64,000 nucleotides of DNA from Verrucomicrobiales bacterium (GTDB lineage: Bacteria; Verrucomicrobiota; Verrucomicrobiia; Limisphaerales; UBA11320): the NCBI GenBank assembly GCA_016793885.1, contig JAEUHE010000233.1:1-64000 (forward strand), written 5' to 3'. Positions 17,180 through 25,396 of this stretch are shown one piece after another; position 1 is the stretch's first letter, and every line of letters starts with the position of its first letter. The notes under the pieces are model-generated. The model did no database searches, was not told the DNA's origin, and worked only from the letters and a program-made list of their open reading frames with translations. A program made the translations under genes and the position numbers.

Positions 17180-17638
17180 ATGTCGAACACTCCCAAAGAA
17201 ACCCTGGAAACCCTGCTTCGCCATCTCGAGTTTGATGCCACCGTTGAGGAGCATCAACTGGAGGAGGGCCTGGTTCTGGATGTCAAGACGGATGACCCTG
17301 GACGTCTGATTGGCCGGCAGGGCCAGACGTTGGCCGATCTTCAGTATCTGCTCAATCGGATGCTCTTTCAGGGCGACGACACCGTGCCTAAGGTGACGGT
17401 CGATGTGGGGGGGTATCGCACCCAAGCGCGCGATGGCCTGATCAAGAAGGCTAAGGAAGCGGCCGAGAAAGTGCGGCGCTGGGGGGATGTCATCGAGTTG
17501 GAGCCGATGAATTCCTACGATCGTCGAATCGTGCATAACACCTTGAAGGACGATCCTGATGTTGAGACGTATAGCGTCGAAGTGGAGGGCACGCCCAAGA
17601 AGGCGATGCTGCTTCGTCCGAAGCGGGCTAGTGTTTGA
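17180..17638 (+). CDS. jag: Jag/KhpB-like RNA-binding protein (KH + R3H)
   Basis: 152-residue protein with a KH domain (DPGRLIGRQGQTLADLQYL, the GxxG loop is GRQG) and an R3H-like C-terminal domain (PMNSYDRRIVHNTLKDDPDV). Jag/KhpB follows yidC in many bacteria and binds RNA. The N-terminal Jag domain is missing, as is common outside Firmicutes. The ATG at 17180 is preferred over the upstream TTG. Confidence 0.9.
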   Translation: MSNTPKETLETLLRHLEFDATVEEHQLEEGLVLDVKTDDPGRLIGRQGQTLADLQYLLNRMLFQGDDTVPKVTVDVGGYRTQARDGLIKKAKEAAEKVRRWGDVIELEPMNSYDRRIVHNTLKDDPDVETYSVEVEGTPKKAMLLRPKRASV

Positions 17639-18004
17639 GCGGGGGACAGATTTGTAGGAGACGACGTGAGGAGTTCTGGGAGTTACCTGTCTCCCTCCGC
17701 GTTGCGAACCGATCCCTCAGGTGCCGAAGCCTGCCAACGAACGGTATCACCACAAGCGTCCTAAGTGACTGCCAACGACGGGTCCCCCCCAACCCGAGCC
17801 AGGCCTGCGCGCACTTACACCGCAGAGACGGAAAGAGCGCAGAGAGGGAAAGTAACTGGTGAACCACGGATTTCGCTGATCCCACGGATTAAGAATCTTG
17901 AAGGGATCGGAAGTGAAACCCCCTTCTTCTTTCCATCCGCGTCATCCGAGAAATCCGTGGTTAAAACTTCCGTCTTAGGTTTCTCTGGAACTGCTCAACT
18001 GGAC
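17639..18004. other. Intergenic region with inverted-repeat element
   Basis: About 365 nt with no convincing gene between jag and a convergent pseudopilin gene. It contains the family-E inverted repeat (17862-17962), preceded by a GCAGAGACGGAAAGAGCGCAG direct-repeat-like stretch near 17822. Confidence 0.65.
17862..17962 (+). repeat. Inverted-repeat element, family E
   Basis: Left arm starts AACCACGGATTTC (17862-17890); right arm (17935-17962) ends GAAATCCGTGGTT. The arms are near-complementary over about 28 nt. A related left arm occurs at 47941. Confidence 0.75.
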
Positions 18005-18829
18005 CTACCTCGTCATGAGCACTTCGGCGCGCAAGCGGCCGACTACCTCGGCGGGCAGGCGAGGGTCGATTGATCCGTCGGCGGGAAGTTCGGTTCCGAC
18101 ATGTCCGTCGGCGAAGACGACATTGGCACGTGCTTGATGTCGGAAGTGTACGGTCGCTTCGCGAGGCGTCACGTAATAGAACTCCTCGAGCATGGGGTTG
18201 TCTTTCGAGGCGGGTGCTTGGAAATCGTTTACCTGGGCGGCGTCGGCAAACAGCGTGGTCGACGTAGGGCAGGGAAGGTTGCGCACCTGGATTCGTGGGT
18301 TGCTAGGCGTTGGGGAGAGGGCCAGGTTGTAGCCGTAGCCGTAGGCGGCCCCAGAGGCCTTCAGTTTGAAGTTGGAGCTGCCGTATTTCAGGCTGGGACA
18401 GATTTCCACGCCCCGTCCCGCCAGGTAAGGATAGAGCACCCCTTGCCGATGATCTACTCGCCGTTCCCCTTCACTGCCTCGCTGAAGCCAGCCGAACCAG
18501 TAGAGATCCCCGTTGTTGGTGCTCCCTTCGCGATATCGGAAGGCGAGGCTTTCGTGATCGTCCCAGTAGAGCTGCGTTGCCAGCCCAAGCTGATGCAGAT
18601 TGCTAATGCATCTGACTCGCTGGGCGGCTGACCGTCCGCGAGCGAGCGATGGCAGCATGAGGGAAGCCAGCACGCCGATCAGCGCGATCACCACCAGGAG
18701 CTCGATCAAAGTCAGGCCCTGCACGCGGAGTCGTGGTGGGACGATCGGACACAGCGAGCAGTGGTGTTGCTTCGCGTTGTCTCGAATTCGAGTGGCCTTG
18801 GTAGGCGACATTTCTGGCAGCGAATTCAA
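18005..18829 (-). CDS. Prepilin-like secreted protein (type II pseudopilin N-terminus)
   Basis: A 274-residue protein with a prepilin cleavage/methylation motif (QGLTLIELLVVIALIGVLASL) about 40 residues in, and a C-terminal HFRHQARANVVFADGHV resembling the H-x9-DG motif. This is the abundant planctomycete/verrucomicrobial pseudopilin-like family of unknown function, exported by a type II or type IV pilus-like system. Its ATG overlaps the stop of the upstream PEP-CTERM gene by 4 nt. The long n-region suggests a start further inside is possible, but the overlap supports 18829. Confidence 0.82.
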   Translation of the reverse strand: MNSLPEMSPTKATRIRDNAKQHHCSLCPIVPPRLRVQGLTLIELLVVIALIGVLASLMLPSLARGRSAAQRVRCISNLHQLGLATQLYWDDHESLAFRYREGSTNNGDLYWFGWLQRGSEGERRVDHRQGVLYPYLAGRGVEICPSLKYGSSNFKLKASGAAYGYGYNLALSPTPSNPRIQVRNLPCPTSTTLFADAAQVNDFQAPASKDNPMLEEFYYVTPREATVHFRHQARANVVFADGHVGTELPADGSIDPRLPAEVVGRLRAEVLMTR

Positions 18830-19695
18830 AGCGGTTTCGTACCTGTGGAGCCGAAAGGCTGGTGGTGTCGCTTCGCGGTGGAGCGGAGTCCCGCGGCTCC
18901 CAGTAGTCCCAAGCCGAAGAGAGCCCAGGTGGCGGGTTCGGGAACGGCGGCGATCCCATCCAACTCGATCTTGCCGTGGCTGACTTCGATCCGTACGAAG
19001 CGGGCGCTTGCGATACCTGCTTGGCTTCCATCGCTTTTACGAGCCCAAGCCAGGTCGAAGCCGGTTCCACCTGCAGATCCCGCGTAGAGTTCTTTGATCC
19101 CGGCGAGGTTCTTTCCGGCGAAATCCGCACCGGTGAGCGACGGGTTTACTGGCTTCAAGAAGTCTCCCGAGGCATCCGTGGGGAAGAGGCTGTCGACTTG
19201 AGCGGTGAGGCCGCTGGGCACGACTAGTTCATAGTAGTCCTGGTTGTTGTCGCTAACCCACACTGTGGAAGCTCCGGCTGGGTCGAAGGTGAACAGAGTG
19301 CCATCGGTCGTCCATTCCGACTCCGGCACGGAGTAGTCGTTCACCTTAAACCCGTTGTTTCCGAACAGGATCAGGTCGATGCCGTAGGGATTCCAGGCGA
19401 CATCTTGGGCACTGATTCCAAGTTCCAAGGTGATGGAACCCCCGGCGCCGATGGATACCAGCTGGCCGGTGGGCCAAGGAGGATTGAACGGCGTGACTGG
19501 CGCATCCGTCGGCCCGGCAGGAGTGATGCGGGATGGCTCGCCAAGCGCTGAACTCGGATTGTTGTAGGCGTTGGCGGCGGTCGAGCCCTGCGAATAAGCA
19601 ATCACTCGATCGGCGTACGGCGTGGCCGAGGCGGGGACGATGGAAGAGAAGAGGCCGGCCGCGAGGGCAAGCCAGAACGGAACGGAACGAGTCAT
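18826..19695 (-). CDS. PEP-CTERM sorted secreted protein
   Basis: A 289-residue exported protein: signal peptide (FWLALAAGLFSSIVPASA), beta-rich body, and C-terminal VPEPATWALFGLGLLGAAGL followed by a basic tail. The motif WNPYGIDLILFGNNGF and the terminal pattern fit cell-surface PEP-CTERM proteins. Its stop is coupled to the downstream pseudopilin-like start. Confidence 0.85.
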   Translation of the reverse strand: MTRSVPFWLALAAGLFSSIVPASATPYADRVIAYSQGSTAANAYNNPSSALGEPSRITPAGPTDAPVTPFNPPWPTGQLVSIGAGGSITLELGISAQDVAWNPYGIDLILFGNNGFKVNDYSVPESEWTTDGTLFTFDPAGASTVWVSDNNQDYYELVVPSGLTAQVDSLFPTDASGDFLKPVNPSLTGADFAGKNLAGIKELYAGSAGGTGFDLAWARKSDGSQAGIASARFVRIEVSHGKIELDGIAAVPEPATWALFGLGLLGAAGLRSTAKRHHQPFGSTGTKPL

Positions 19696-19712
19696 AGCAC
19701 TGGTCTTTCACA

Positions 19713-19731
19713 GCTCCGGCACAGCCGGAGC
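19713..19731 (-). promoter_or_regulatory. Leader hairpin upstream of PEP-CTERM gene
   Basis: Perfect 8-bp stem GCTCCGGC/GCCGGAGC with loop ACA, 18 nt upstream of the start codon. A second hairpin lies at 19759-19791. They could form a structured 5' leader, though this is inference. Confidence 0.4.
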
Positions 19732-20149
19732 GGGGTTATGGACAATTCGAGACCAGTGGGAGGATCCAAAGCAAAAAACCTTCGATCCTCCGCAAATCAG
19801 AGAATGAAGGTATTCAACGATTCCCAGCCACACACGTGGCGGGGTCAAGTCTCATCCTTCTCATTGACGGAGAAGTGAGCGCTCTCTTTCGAGAGCATTC
19901 GGACGAGCGATAAGAAGTCGATATCCTGACTCCGGGTTTCACCTCGCTCCCGCCTTCCCAGTTCTGACGAACCAGTGGCCTTTGGGAGTTTGTAACCCGT
20001 TACAGTGGCGCAACCGTTCCCGACTTTCACGGGATTCCCTGACACCTCTTAACGTTCAACGATCAGCCGATAGCTGACCTATTTCAAAGAGCGCGGATGT
20101 GATACAGAATTTGAGTGGTGGGTGTCACGTGATTTTTTTTGGGCTGGGG

Positions 20150-20208
20150 GGGCGGGGGAATCGTCCGGGGACGCACGACGCTACAAAATTGTAGTCTGGC
20201 GTCCCCTC
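20150..20208 (+). repeat. Dispersed repeat family A, copy 2 (partial)
   Basis: Shares the G-run, CGTCCGGGGACGCACGACGC head and TTGTAGT element with other family-A copies, but the GGCCC hairpin is replaced by CTGGCGTCCCC, which pairs with the GGGGACGC head instead. It abuts the 3' end of ftsK. Confidence 0.6.
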
Positions 20209-22947
20209 CTACTGTGCGATGTCGTTCTGCAGGTTGGCGCTGCGGCCGTCGGCACCCGTGCCATCCAGGTCGATCAGGATATCCCTTGGTTCAGCTCCGC
20301 GGCTCGGGCCAACAATCCCTCGTGACTCCAGTTCGTCCATAATTCGAGCGGCCCGGCCGTAGCCCAGCTTCAGCCTTCGTTGCAGCAGCGACACGCTCGC
20401 CTTCTGCTCACTTCGAATGACCTCGATGCATTGCTCGATCAATTCCTCATCCTCGTCGCTGCCGCCATCGGCGTCAAAATCACGAACCGGCTTCTGGAGT
20501 TGTGCGTGAATATCCATCTCGTAGCTGGGTTTACCCTGCTTCGCGATGTGGTCGACGACGCCCTGCAATTCTTGGTCGGTAATCAGCACGCCCTGAACGC
20601 GAGTCAGTTTGGAGGAGCCAGGCGGAAGGAAGATCATGTCGCCCTTGCCGAGAAGCTTGTCGGCTCCCATGGCGTCCAGAATGGTGCGGGAATCCACCTT
20701 GGAAGCGACCTGGAAGGCGATCCGCGCCGGGATGTTGGCCTTGATGACGCCGGTGATGACATCCACGCTGGGACGCTGGGTGGCGACGATACAATGAATG
20801 CCGGCGGCGCGTGCCATCTGCGTGATTCGAGCGATCGCCATTTCGACATCCGCCGGAGCCACCAACATGAGGTCGGCCAGCTCGTCAATGATCACCACAA
20901 TGTAGCTGAGCTTCTCAGGGATCACGATGTCTTCATCGCGTGGCACCACGATTTCCTCATCCAGTTCGACCGCAAAGCCGTCGGAATTCACCTCGACCCG
21001 TTCCTTCTTGGCGGTCAGGGGAAGCTCCAGCTCGGCGGGCTTGGGCGCCGGAGCGGCCTTGGTACGCTCGTTGAAGGATTTGATGTTGCGCACGCCGACC
21101 TTCGCGAAGATCTGGTAGCGCTTCTCCATTTCATTGACCACCCAGCGGAGAGCGAGCACGACTTTCTTGGGGTCGGTGACGACGGGCACGACGAGGTGTG
21201 GCAGCGCGTTGTACTGCTGCAGCTCAACCACCTTGGGATCGATCATGACGAAGCGCAGCTGGTCGGGCGAAAACCGGTAGAGCAGGCTGGCGATGATGGC
21301 ATTAATGCAGACCGATTTGCCTGAGCCGGTGCTGCCGGCCACCAGCAGGTGGGGCATGTCGGCAAGGTCGCCAACAATCGGGTGGCCGTACACATCTTTG
21401 CCGAGCGCAATCGGGAGCCGGGCCTTCGAATGCTGCCATTCCTCGGACTCCAGCAGATCGCGCATGATCACCTTGGTCTTGATGGCGTTGGGCACCTCGA
21501 CACCTACGGAACTCTTGCCGGGAATCGGTGCGAGAATATTGATGCGTTCGGCCTTGAGAGCTGCGGCGATGTTGTTGGCGAGGCCCGAAATCTTCTCCAG
21601 TTTGACGCCGGGAGCGGGGTGGAGCTCATAGCGCGTGATGGTTGGACCTTTGGTGATGTCGCCCATCGCCACGGCGATGTCGAACTGAGCCAGCGTGCTC
21701 TGCATGAGGCGCGCATTGGCCATGAGCTCTTCCTTGGTCTCGGTCGGCTTGACGTTTTGATCGGGGTGGTTCAGCACGTCCATCGGAGGAAGCTGGTAAT
21801 TACCGATCTTGGGTGCGGAAGCCACCACGATGGGCTTGGGCTTGCGAGCCAGGCGTTTGGCGCGTAGGCCGCCGCCCGAGTTGTCGTTGAAAGTGACGGC
21901 ATCAGGGCCGGCTGCCGAAGGGGCTCCGGCGACGGCAGGTGTCGGCGCGGCGTCGGAGCCGACACTATCTCCTGGGGTTCCCCCGGCCGCCTTTTTTGCA
22001 GTCGGTTCGGAATCGGTGCTGCCAAAGGGGCGTCCCAGGATGGCCTCGCTGGTGGCAGCCGCGATTTCCTTGGCTTTGATGACTTCGCCTTCCAGCTCCT
22101 CGGGTTCCTCGATGGGTTCAGGGGCCGGCTTGGACTTCTGAGGTTTGCCAGTGCGGGGCTGAGGCACGCTGAGATCTCGGACCATTGGTGCCGGCACGGG
22201 TTGAAGATCCGCTCCCAACCCAGCGGAAGCGGGCTTGGCTGCACCCCCCTTCTCGGGCTTTTCGGCTTTTTCCTTCTGGTCAATTTCGTCGCGAAGGCGG
22301 GCGGCCTCCTTCTCCAGCTCGCGTTTACGTTTAGAGAGTTTTCGCTCTTCGGGAGATAACCCTTGTTCGATTTCCTGAGCCTCCGTGGCACGGTTGACCC
22401 GCTCGCGGAGCCATTCGCCCAGGTTAAAGTGAGTGAGGAATCCCAGGCCGATGAAATACATCAAGGCGAACAAGATGGTGGCACCCGGCTTCCCAAAATT
22501 ATTGAAGATCAGGCTATTCATCCCCATCCCGGCTAGCCCACCGGCACTCGGTGCGTTCAGGCTCGTGCAGAGCGATTTCAGGTTGCTGCTGTATAGGTCC
22601 AGGAGACCGAGGGTAGCGACAAAAAGGAGCAGTCCGGCCCACCACCGGTGGCGAAGGTAGGTCAGGATTTGCAGGAGATAACCTAGTCCGAACAAGCCCA
22701 ACAAGAAGGGAAGCGCGAAGGCGGCCACGCCGAAGCACAAAAAGAAGCCGTTTGCCAAGTAAGCGCCGAACCCCCCGATCCAGTTGTGCATGGGCATGAC
22801 GGGCCCCGCTCGATTGATACGGACATCGGCCCGGTCGAACGAAATTTGCGACGCGAACAGCAGCAGGGCTCCTGCAATCAGGAGTATCCCGATAATGTCC
22901 GCAAAGCCGCGCTGGGACGTGCTCGGATCTGGTTCTTTACTCGCCAT
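20209..22947 (-). CDS. ftsK: DNA translocase FtsK/SpoIIIE
   Basis: A 912-residue FtsK-family motor that pumps chromosomal DNA during division. Four N-terminal transmembrane segments (about 18-180) are followed by a Glu/Lys/Pro-rich linker (about 185-400), then the motor: Walker A AGSTGSGKS near 540, Walker B YIVVIIDELADLM, and the GLFVQRP-like IVATQRPSVDVITG. The C-terminal gamma winged helix (about 835-900, SVSLLQRRLKLGYGRAARI) would read orienting KOPS-like sites. It is shorter than E. coli FtsK because the linker is short. Confidence 0.96.
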   Translation of the reverse strand: MASKEPDPSTSQRGFADIIGILLIAGALLLFASQISFDRADVRINRAGPVMPMHNWIGGFGAYLANGFFLCFGVAAFALPFLLGLFGLGYLLQILTYLRHRWWAGLLLFVATLGLLDLYSSNLKSLCTSLNAPSAGGLAGMGMNSLIFNNFGKPGATILFALMYFIGLGFLTHFNLGEWLRERVNRATEAQEIEQGLSPEERKLSKRKRELEKEAARLRDEIDQKEKAEKPEKGGAAKPASAGLGADLQPVPAPMVRDLSVPQPRTGKPQKSKPAPEPIEEPEELEGEVIKAKEIAAATSEAILGRPFGSTDSEPTAKKAAGGTPGDSVGSDAAPTPAVAGAPSAAGPDAVTFNDNSGGGLRAKRLARKPKPIVVASAPKIGNYQLPPMDVLNHPDQNVKPTETKEELMANARLMQSTLAQFDIAVAMGDITKGPTITRYELHPAPGVKLEKISGLANNIAAALKAERINILAPIPGKSSVGVEVPNAIKTKVIMRDLLESEEWQHSKARLPIALGKDVYGHPIVGDLADMPHLLVAGSTGSGKSVCINAIIASLLYRFSPDQLRFVMIDPKVVELQQYNALPHLVVPVVTDPKKVVLALRWVVNEMEKRYQIFAKVGVRNIKSFNERTKAAPAPKPAELELPLTAKKERVEVNSDGFAVELDEEIVVPRDEDIVIPEKLSYIVVIIDELADLMLVAPADVEMAIARITQMARAAGIHCIVATQRPSVDVITGVIKANIPARIAFQVASKVDSRTILDAMGADKLLGKGDMIFLPPGSSKLTRVQGVLITDQELQGVVDHIAKQGKPSYEMDIHAQLQKPVRDFDADGGSDEDEELIEQCIEVIRSEQKASVSLLQRRLKLGYGRAARIMDELESRGIVGPSRGAEPRDILIDLDGTGADGRSANLQNDIAQ

Positions 22948-23034
22948 GGCAGCATCCTAAAAACGTGCATCGAAAGAGCAAGAGGCAAAATGGCTATCTT
23001 GGAAGGCGAGGGGAGGTCCCGCGCATGGATTGGG

Positions 23035-23112
23035 CTTCAGGCGGAGGGGGCACCGAAGTGACATTGCGCGTGGGGACCTGCTAAAGCAGGAACTCCATAC
23101 CCCAAGGCCTCA
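23035..23112 (+). repeat. Repeat family B, copy 1
   Basis: About 78 nt, containing the hairpin CCTGCTAAAGCAGG and GCTTCAGGCGGAGG head. Nearly identical to the copy at 23173 over most of its length. Confidence 0.85.
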
Positions 23113-23172
23113 GTCCCCTGTACGGAGTTGATCGCGAGGCGGTCCGATGAGGCTTAAAGTTCATTTGTCCGC

Positions 23173-23250
23173 CTTCAGGCGGAGGGTGCACCGGAGTGAG
23201 ATCGCGCGTGGGGACCTGCTAAAGCAGGAACTCCATACCCCCAAGACCTC
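23173..23250 (+). repeat. Repeat family B, copy 2
   Basis: Direct repeat of 23035-23112 at a 138-nt offset; conserves the GACCTGCTAAAGCAGGAACT hairpin exactly. Head differs slightly (CCGCCTTCAGGCGG, itself a palindrome). Confidence 0.85.
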
Positions 23251-23362
23251 ATCATAGGTTTAGTGACTCTGAAGGCCGGCTATTGGGGATGGGGTTGCGG
23301 CGGGCGCGGATTCCTGCGCCGGGGATTGCGTTTGCCTGACAAACCGAGGAATTATCCTGCGC

Positions 23363-24874
23363 ATGCACAGACTCTACTCCTTTCACTCTTACTCCCGTCG
23401 AAGCCTGAATTGGATGCGCGGGCGGTGTCTTCTGCTGTGCCTTGTCTTCACGGGCGCCTTCGCGCCGGCCTTGGTTAACGGAGCAGCGGATCAATTGGCC
23501 GCGCCTCATAGCGAGCGACCGAACTTCCTGCTCCTGCTGTCCGACGATCAAACCTTTCGCACGCTCAGCCGCCTGGGGGAGCTTCCTTGCCGCACTCCGA
23601 ATCTGGATCGATTGGCGCGGCTTGGGTTGCTGTTTACCCACTGTTTTAACCAGGGTGGCTATAGCGGGGCGGTCTGTATCCCCAGTCGGACCATGCTGAA
23701 CACCGGGCGCCGGGTCTGGCAGTGCAGCGATGCCAAGCGCCAAGGGATCGCCGATGGTGCCGCCTTGTGGGGGGAAACGATGCGTCAGGCCGGGTATCAA
23801 ACGTTTATGGCAGGCAAGTGGCATCTGCCCCAGGCGGCACTGGTGCGCAGCTTCGAAACACTGGGGCCGCTCACGGGCGGATTCCTTCCTTCAACGACCA
23901 ATGGTGGTCTGGCGTACTATCGGCCCGCTCCTGGCAATGACTGGACCCCAGAGGATCCTCGGTGGAAGGGGCATTGGCTGGAGGTGGAGGGGAGGACGGT
24001 GCACAGCAGTGTTCGCATCGCAGATGCGGCCATTGATTATCTCCAACATCAGGCCTCGACGAGGCCGGCCCCCTTCTTCATGTATGTAGCCTTCAATGCA
24101 CCTCACGACCCTCGGCAAGCGCCGCGCGAATTTTTGGACATGTATCCGGCGGGACAATTGAGAGTTCCGCCTAACTTTCTGCCGAAGCATCCCTTTCGCA
24201 TCGACAATTTCGATCTCAGAGACGAGATCCTGGCACCCTATCCACGCACCCCGGCGATCGTTCAGACTCACCTACAGGAGTATTACGCCATCATCACTCA
24301 CATGGACGTCCAGATTGGACGGATTTTGGACGCCCTGGAGGCCAGTGGGCAGGCGCAGAACACGGTGGTTGTCTTTACGTCCGACCAGGGTTTGGCGGTG
24401 GGTCAGCACGGGTTGATGGGCAAGCAGAACCTGTATGATCATTCGGTTCGGATGCCCTTCATCATGGCGGGGCCGGGGATCCCGCGCGGACGAAGGAACG
24501 ATGCTCTGTTCCACATGCAGAGTCTCTTCGCCACTACTTGCGAAATGGCGGGCGTGCCAGTGCCGGCCTCAGTTCAGTTCCCCAGCATCGTGCCCCTCAT
24601 TACCGGCCAGCAGCGAAGTGGCGATGCGGCGCTCTACGGCGCCTATCTCGATGTGCAACGTTCTGTTCGGACGAAGGACTGGAAACTCATACGAAGTCCG
24701 AAGGAATCGCAGGTGCAATTATTCCGCATCCGGCAGGATCCATGGGAGCAGCGGAACCTGGCTGCTCAGCCCAGGTATGCTTCCGTGGTGGCAAAACTGG
24801 ATCAGCAGCTCAGGGAGTTGATGGCCCTGAACCAGGATCCCATGACGCCGCGACAGGTGTTCGGGCGCGAGTGA
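23363..24874 (+). CDS. Formylglycine-dependent sulfatase
   Basis: A 503-residue exported sulfatase with signal sequence (CLLLCLVFTGAFAPALVNGA). The metal-binding start is NFLLLLSDDQTFRTL; the FGly site is CIPSRTMLNTGR (C-x-P-S-R), whose cysteine becomes formylglycine. Further motifs are MAGKWHLP, APHDPRQAP and TSDQGLAVGQHGLMGKQNLYDHSVRMP. This is closest in layout to iduronate-2-sulfatase/choline-sulfatase-like enzymes that desulfate polysaccharides. Activity requires an FGly-generating enzyme, not seen here. Confidence 0.92.
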   Translation: MHRLYSFHSYSRRSLNWMRGRCLLLCLVFTGAFAPALVNGAADQLAAPHSERPNFLLLLSDDQTFRTLSRLGELPCRTPNLDRLARLGLLFTHCFNQGGYSGAVCIPSRTMLNTGRRVWQCSDAKRQGIADGAALWGETMRQAGYQTFMAGKWHLPQAALVRSFETLGPLTGGFLPSTTNGGLAYYRPAPGNDWTPEDPRWKGHWLEVEGRTVHSSVRIADAAIDYLQHQASTRPAPFFMYVAFNAPHDPRQAPREFLDMYPAGQLRVPPNFLPKHPFRIDNFDLRDEILAPYPRTPAIVQTHLQEYYAIITHMDVQIGRILDALEASGQAQNTVVVFTSDQGLAVGQHGLMGKQNLYDHSVRMPFIMAGPGIPRGRRNDALFHMQSLFATTCEMAGVPVPASVQFPSIVPLITGQQRSGDAALYGAYLDVQRSVRTKDWKLIRSPKESQVQLFRIRQDPWEQRNLAAQPRYASVVAKLDQQLRELMALNQDPMTPRQVFGRE

Positions 24875-24894
24875 GGATATACCAGTGTCAGCCT

Positions 24895-24996
24895 TCCTCG
24901 CGAAGCGTCTTGGACTGTTGTAGCCCTCTACAGCGTTTCGGCACGCCCGGAGGGGGGATCCCAGCTCCGCTGGGGAGACCAAAGCGGCAGAGGGCT
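24895..24996 (+). repeat. Repeat family D, copy 1
   Basis: Begins CCTCGCGAAGCGTCTTGGA, contains TGTAGCCCTCTACAG (palindromic) and GGATCCCAGCTCCGCTG. An inverted copy occurs at 32905-32996. Confidence 0.8.
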
Positions 24997-25018
24997 CTCA
25001 TCTTTACCTCCAAGAAAG

Positions 25019-25386
25019 CGGACTAGACAAGCTGGGCAACGCCGGTTTTTCTCAATTTATCGGCAGAGCCCGAACCCGCAGGGTTCAAAGAGATCTAGCC
25101 GGGGGTGCTCGCACCCCCGGAACTGTTAAAAGTACGGAGCATCGCGCAGCGATGCCACCGGGATCTGAGACTTGCGTCACCCGACTCAAAGAACCTGATC
25201 AATTCGTCAGTCCGTTCGCCGACGGGTGGCACGCCTTCCAGGGTGCTGTTTAATAGGGGGCCGATAGACCGGGGGTGTCGCTGCGCTCCACGCCCCGGCT
25301 CATCTCTTTGAACCCTACGGGTTCTCGGCTTCGGCATCAGGAACTCACGCGAGGAAGTGAGGATCCCCTACAATTTGTCCAGTCCC
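25019..25386 (+). repeat. Repeat element family C with nested inverted repeats, copy 1
   Basis: The core 25072-25324 (253 bp) is bounded by GAACCCGCAGGGTTC and GAACCCTACGGGTTC. Inside these, AAAGAGAT...ATCTCTTT and a GCCGGGG...CCCCGGC pair extend the terminal inversion to about 35 nt. Internal hairpins include GGGGGTGCTCGCACCCCC and GCATCGCGCAGCGATGC. Outer GACTAGACAA/TTGTCCAGTC pair at 25019 and 25386. An inverted second copy with the same 253-bp core lies at 35573. Confidence 0.85.
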
Positions 25387-25396
25387 CATATATCCC

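Larger units (their letters stand above)
19696..20208. other. Intergenic region with leader hairpins
   Basis: About 510 nt without a convincing gene, between the PEP-CTERM gene start and the ftsK stop. It holds two hairpins near the PEP-CTERM start: 19713-19731 (8-bp stem, 3-nt loop) and 19759-19791 (8-bp stem, 17-nt loop), a T8 tract near 20133-20140, and a head-only family-A repeat at 20150-20208. Confidence 0.6.
22948..23362. other. Intergenic region with repeat B tandem
   Basis: About 415 nt between divergent ftsK and sulfatase genes. It contains two direct copies of family B (23035-23112 and 23173-23250) and no convincing gene. Confidence 0.7.
24875..25396. other. Intergenic region with repeats C and D
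   Basis: About 520 nt that contain one family-D repeat (24895-24996) and one full family-C element (25019-25386). No credible gene; the 60-80 codon frames inside are carried by the repeat. Confidence 0.75.

Noticed and set aside
18101-18631. Long plus-strand frame (176 codons) opposite the pseudopilin-like gene
   Set aside because: It is the antisense shadow of a well supported prepilin-like gene with intact N-terminal and C-terminal motifs.
25105-25311. 68-codon open frame in the family-C repeat (and its counterpart at 35792)
   Set aside because: It is carried by the structured repeat, shows hairpin-driven composition and no domain; copies differ as noncoding sequence would.
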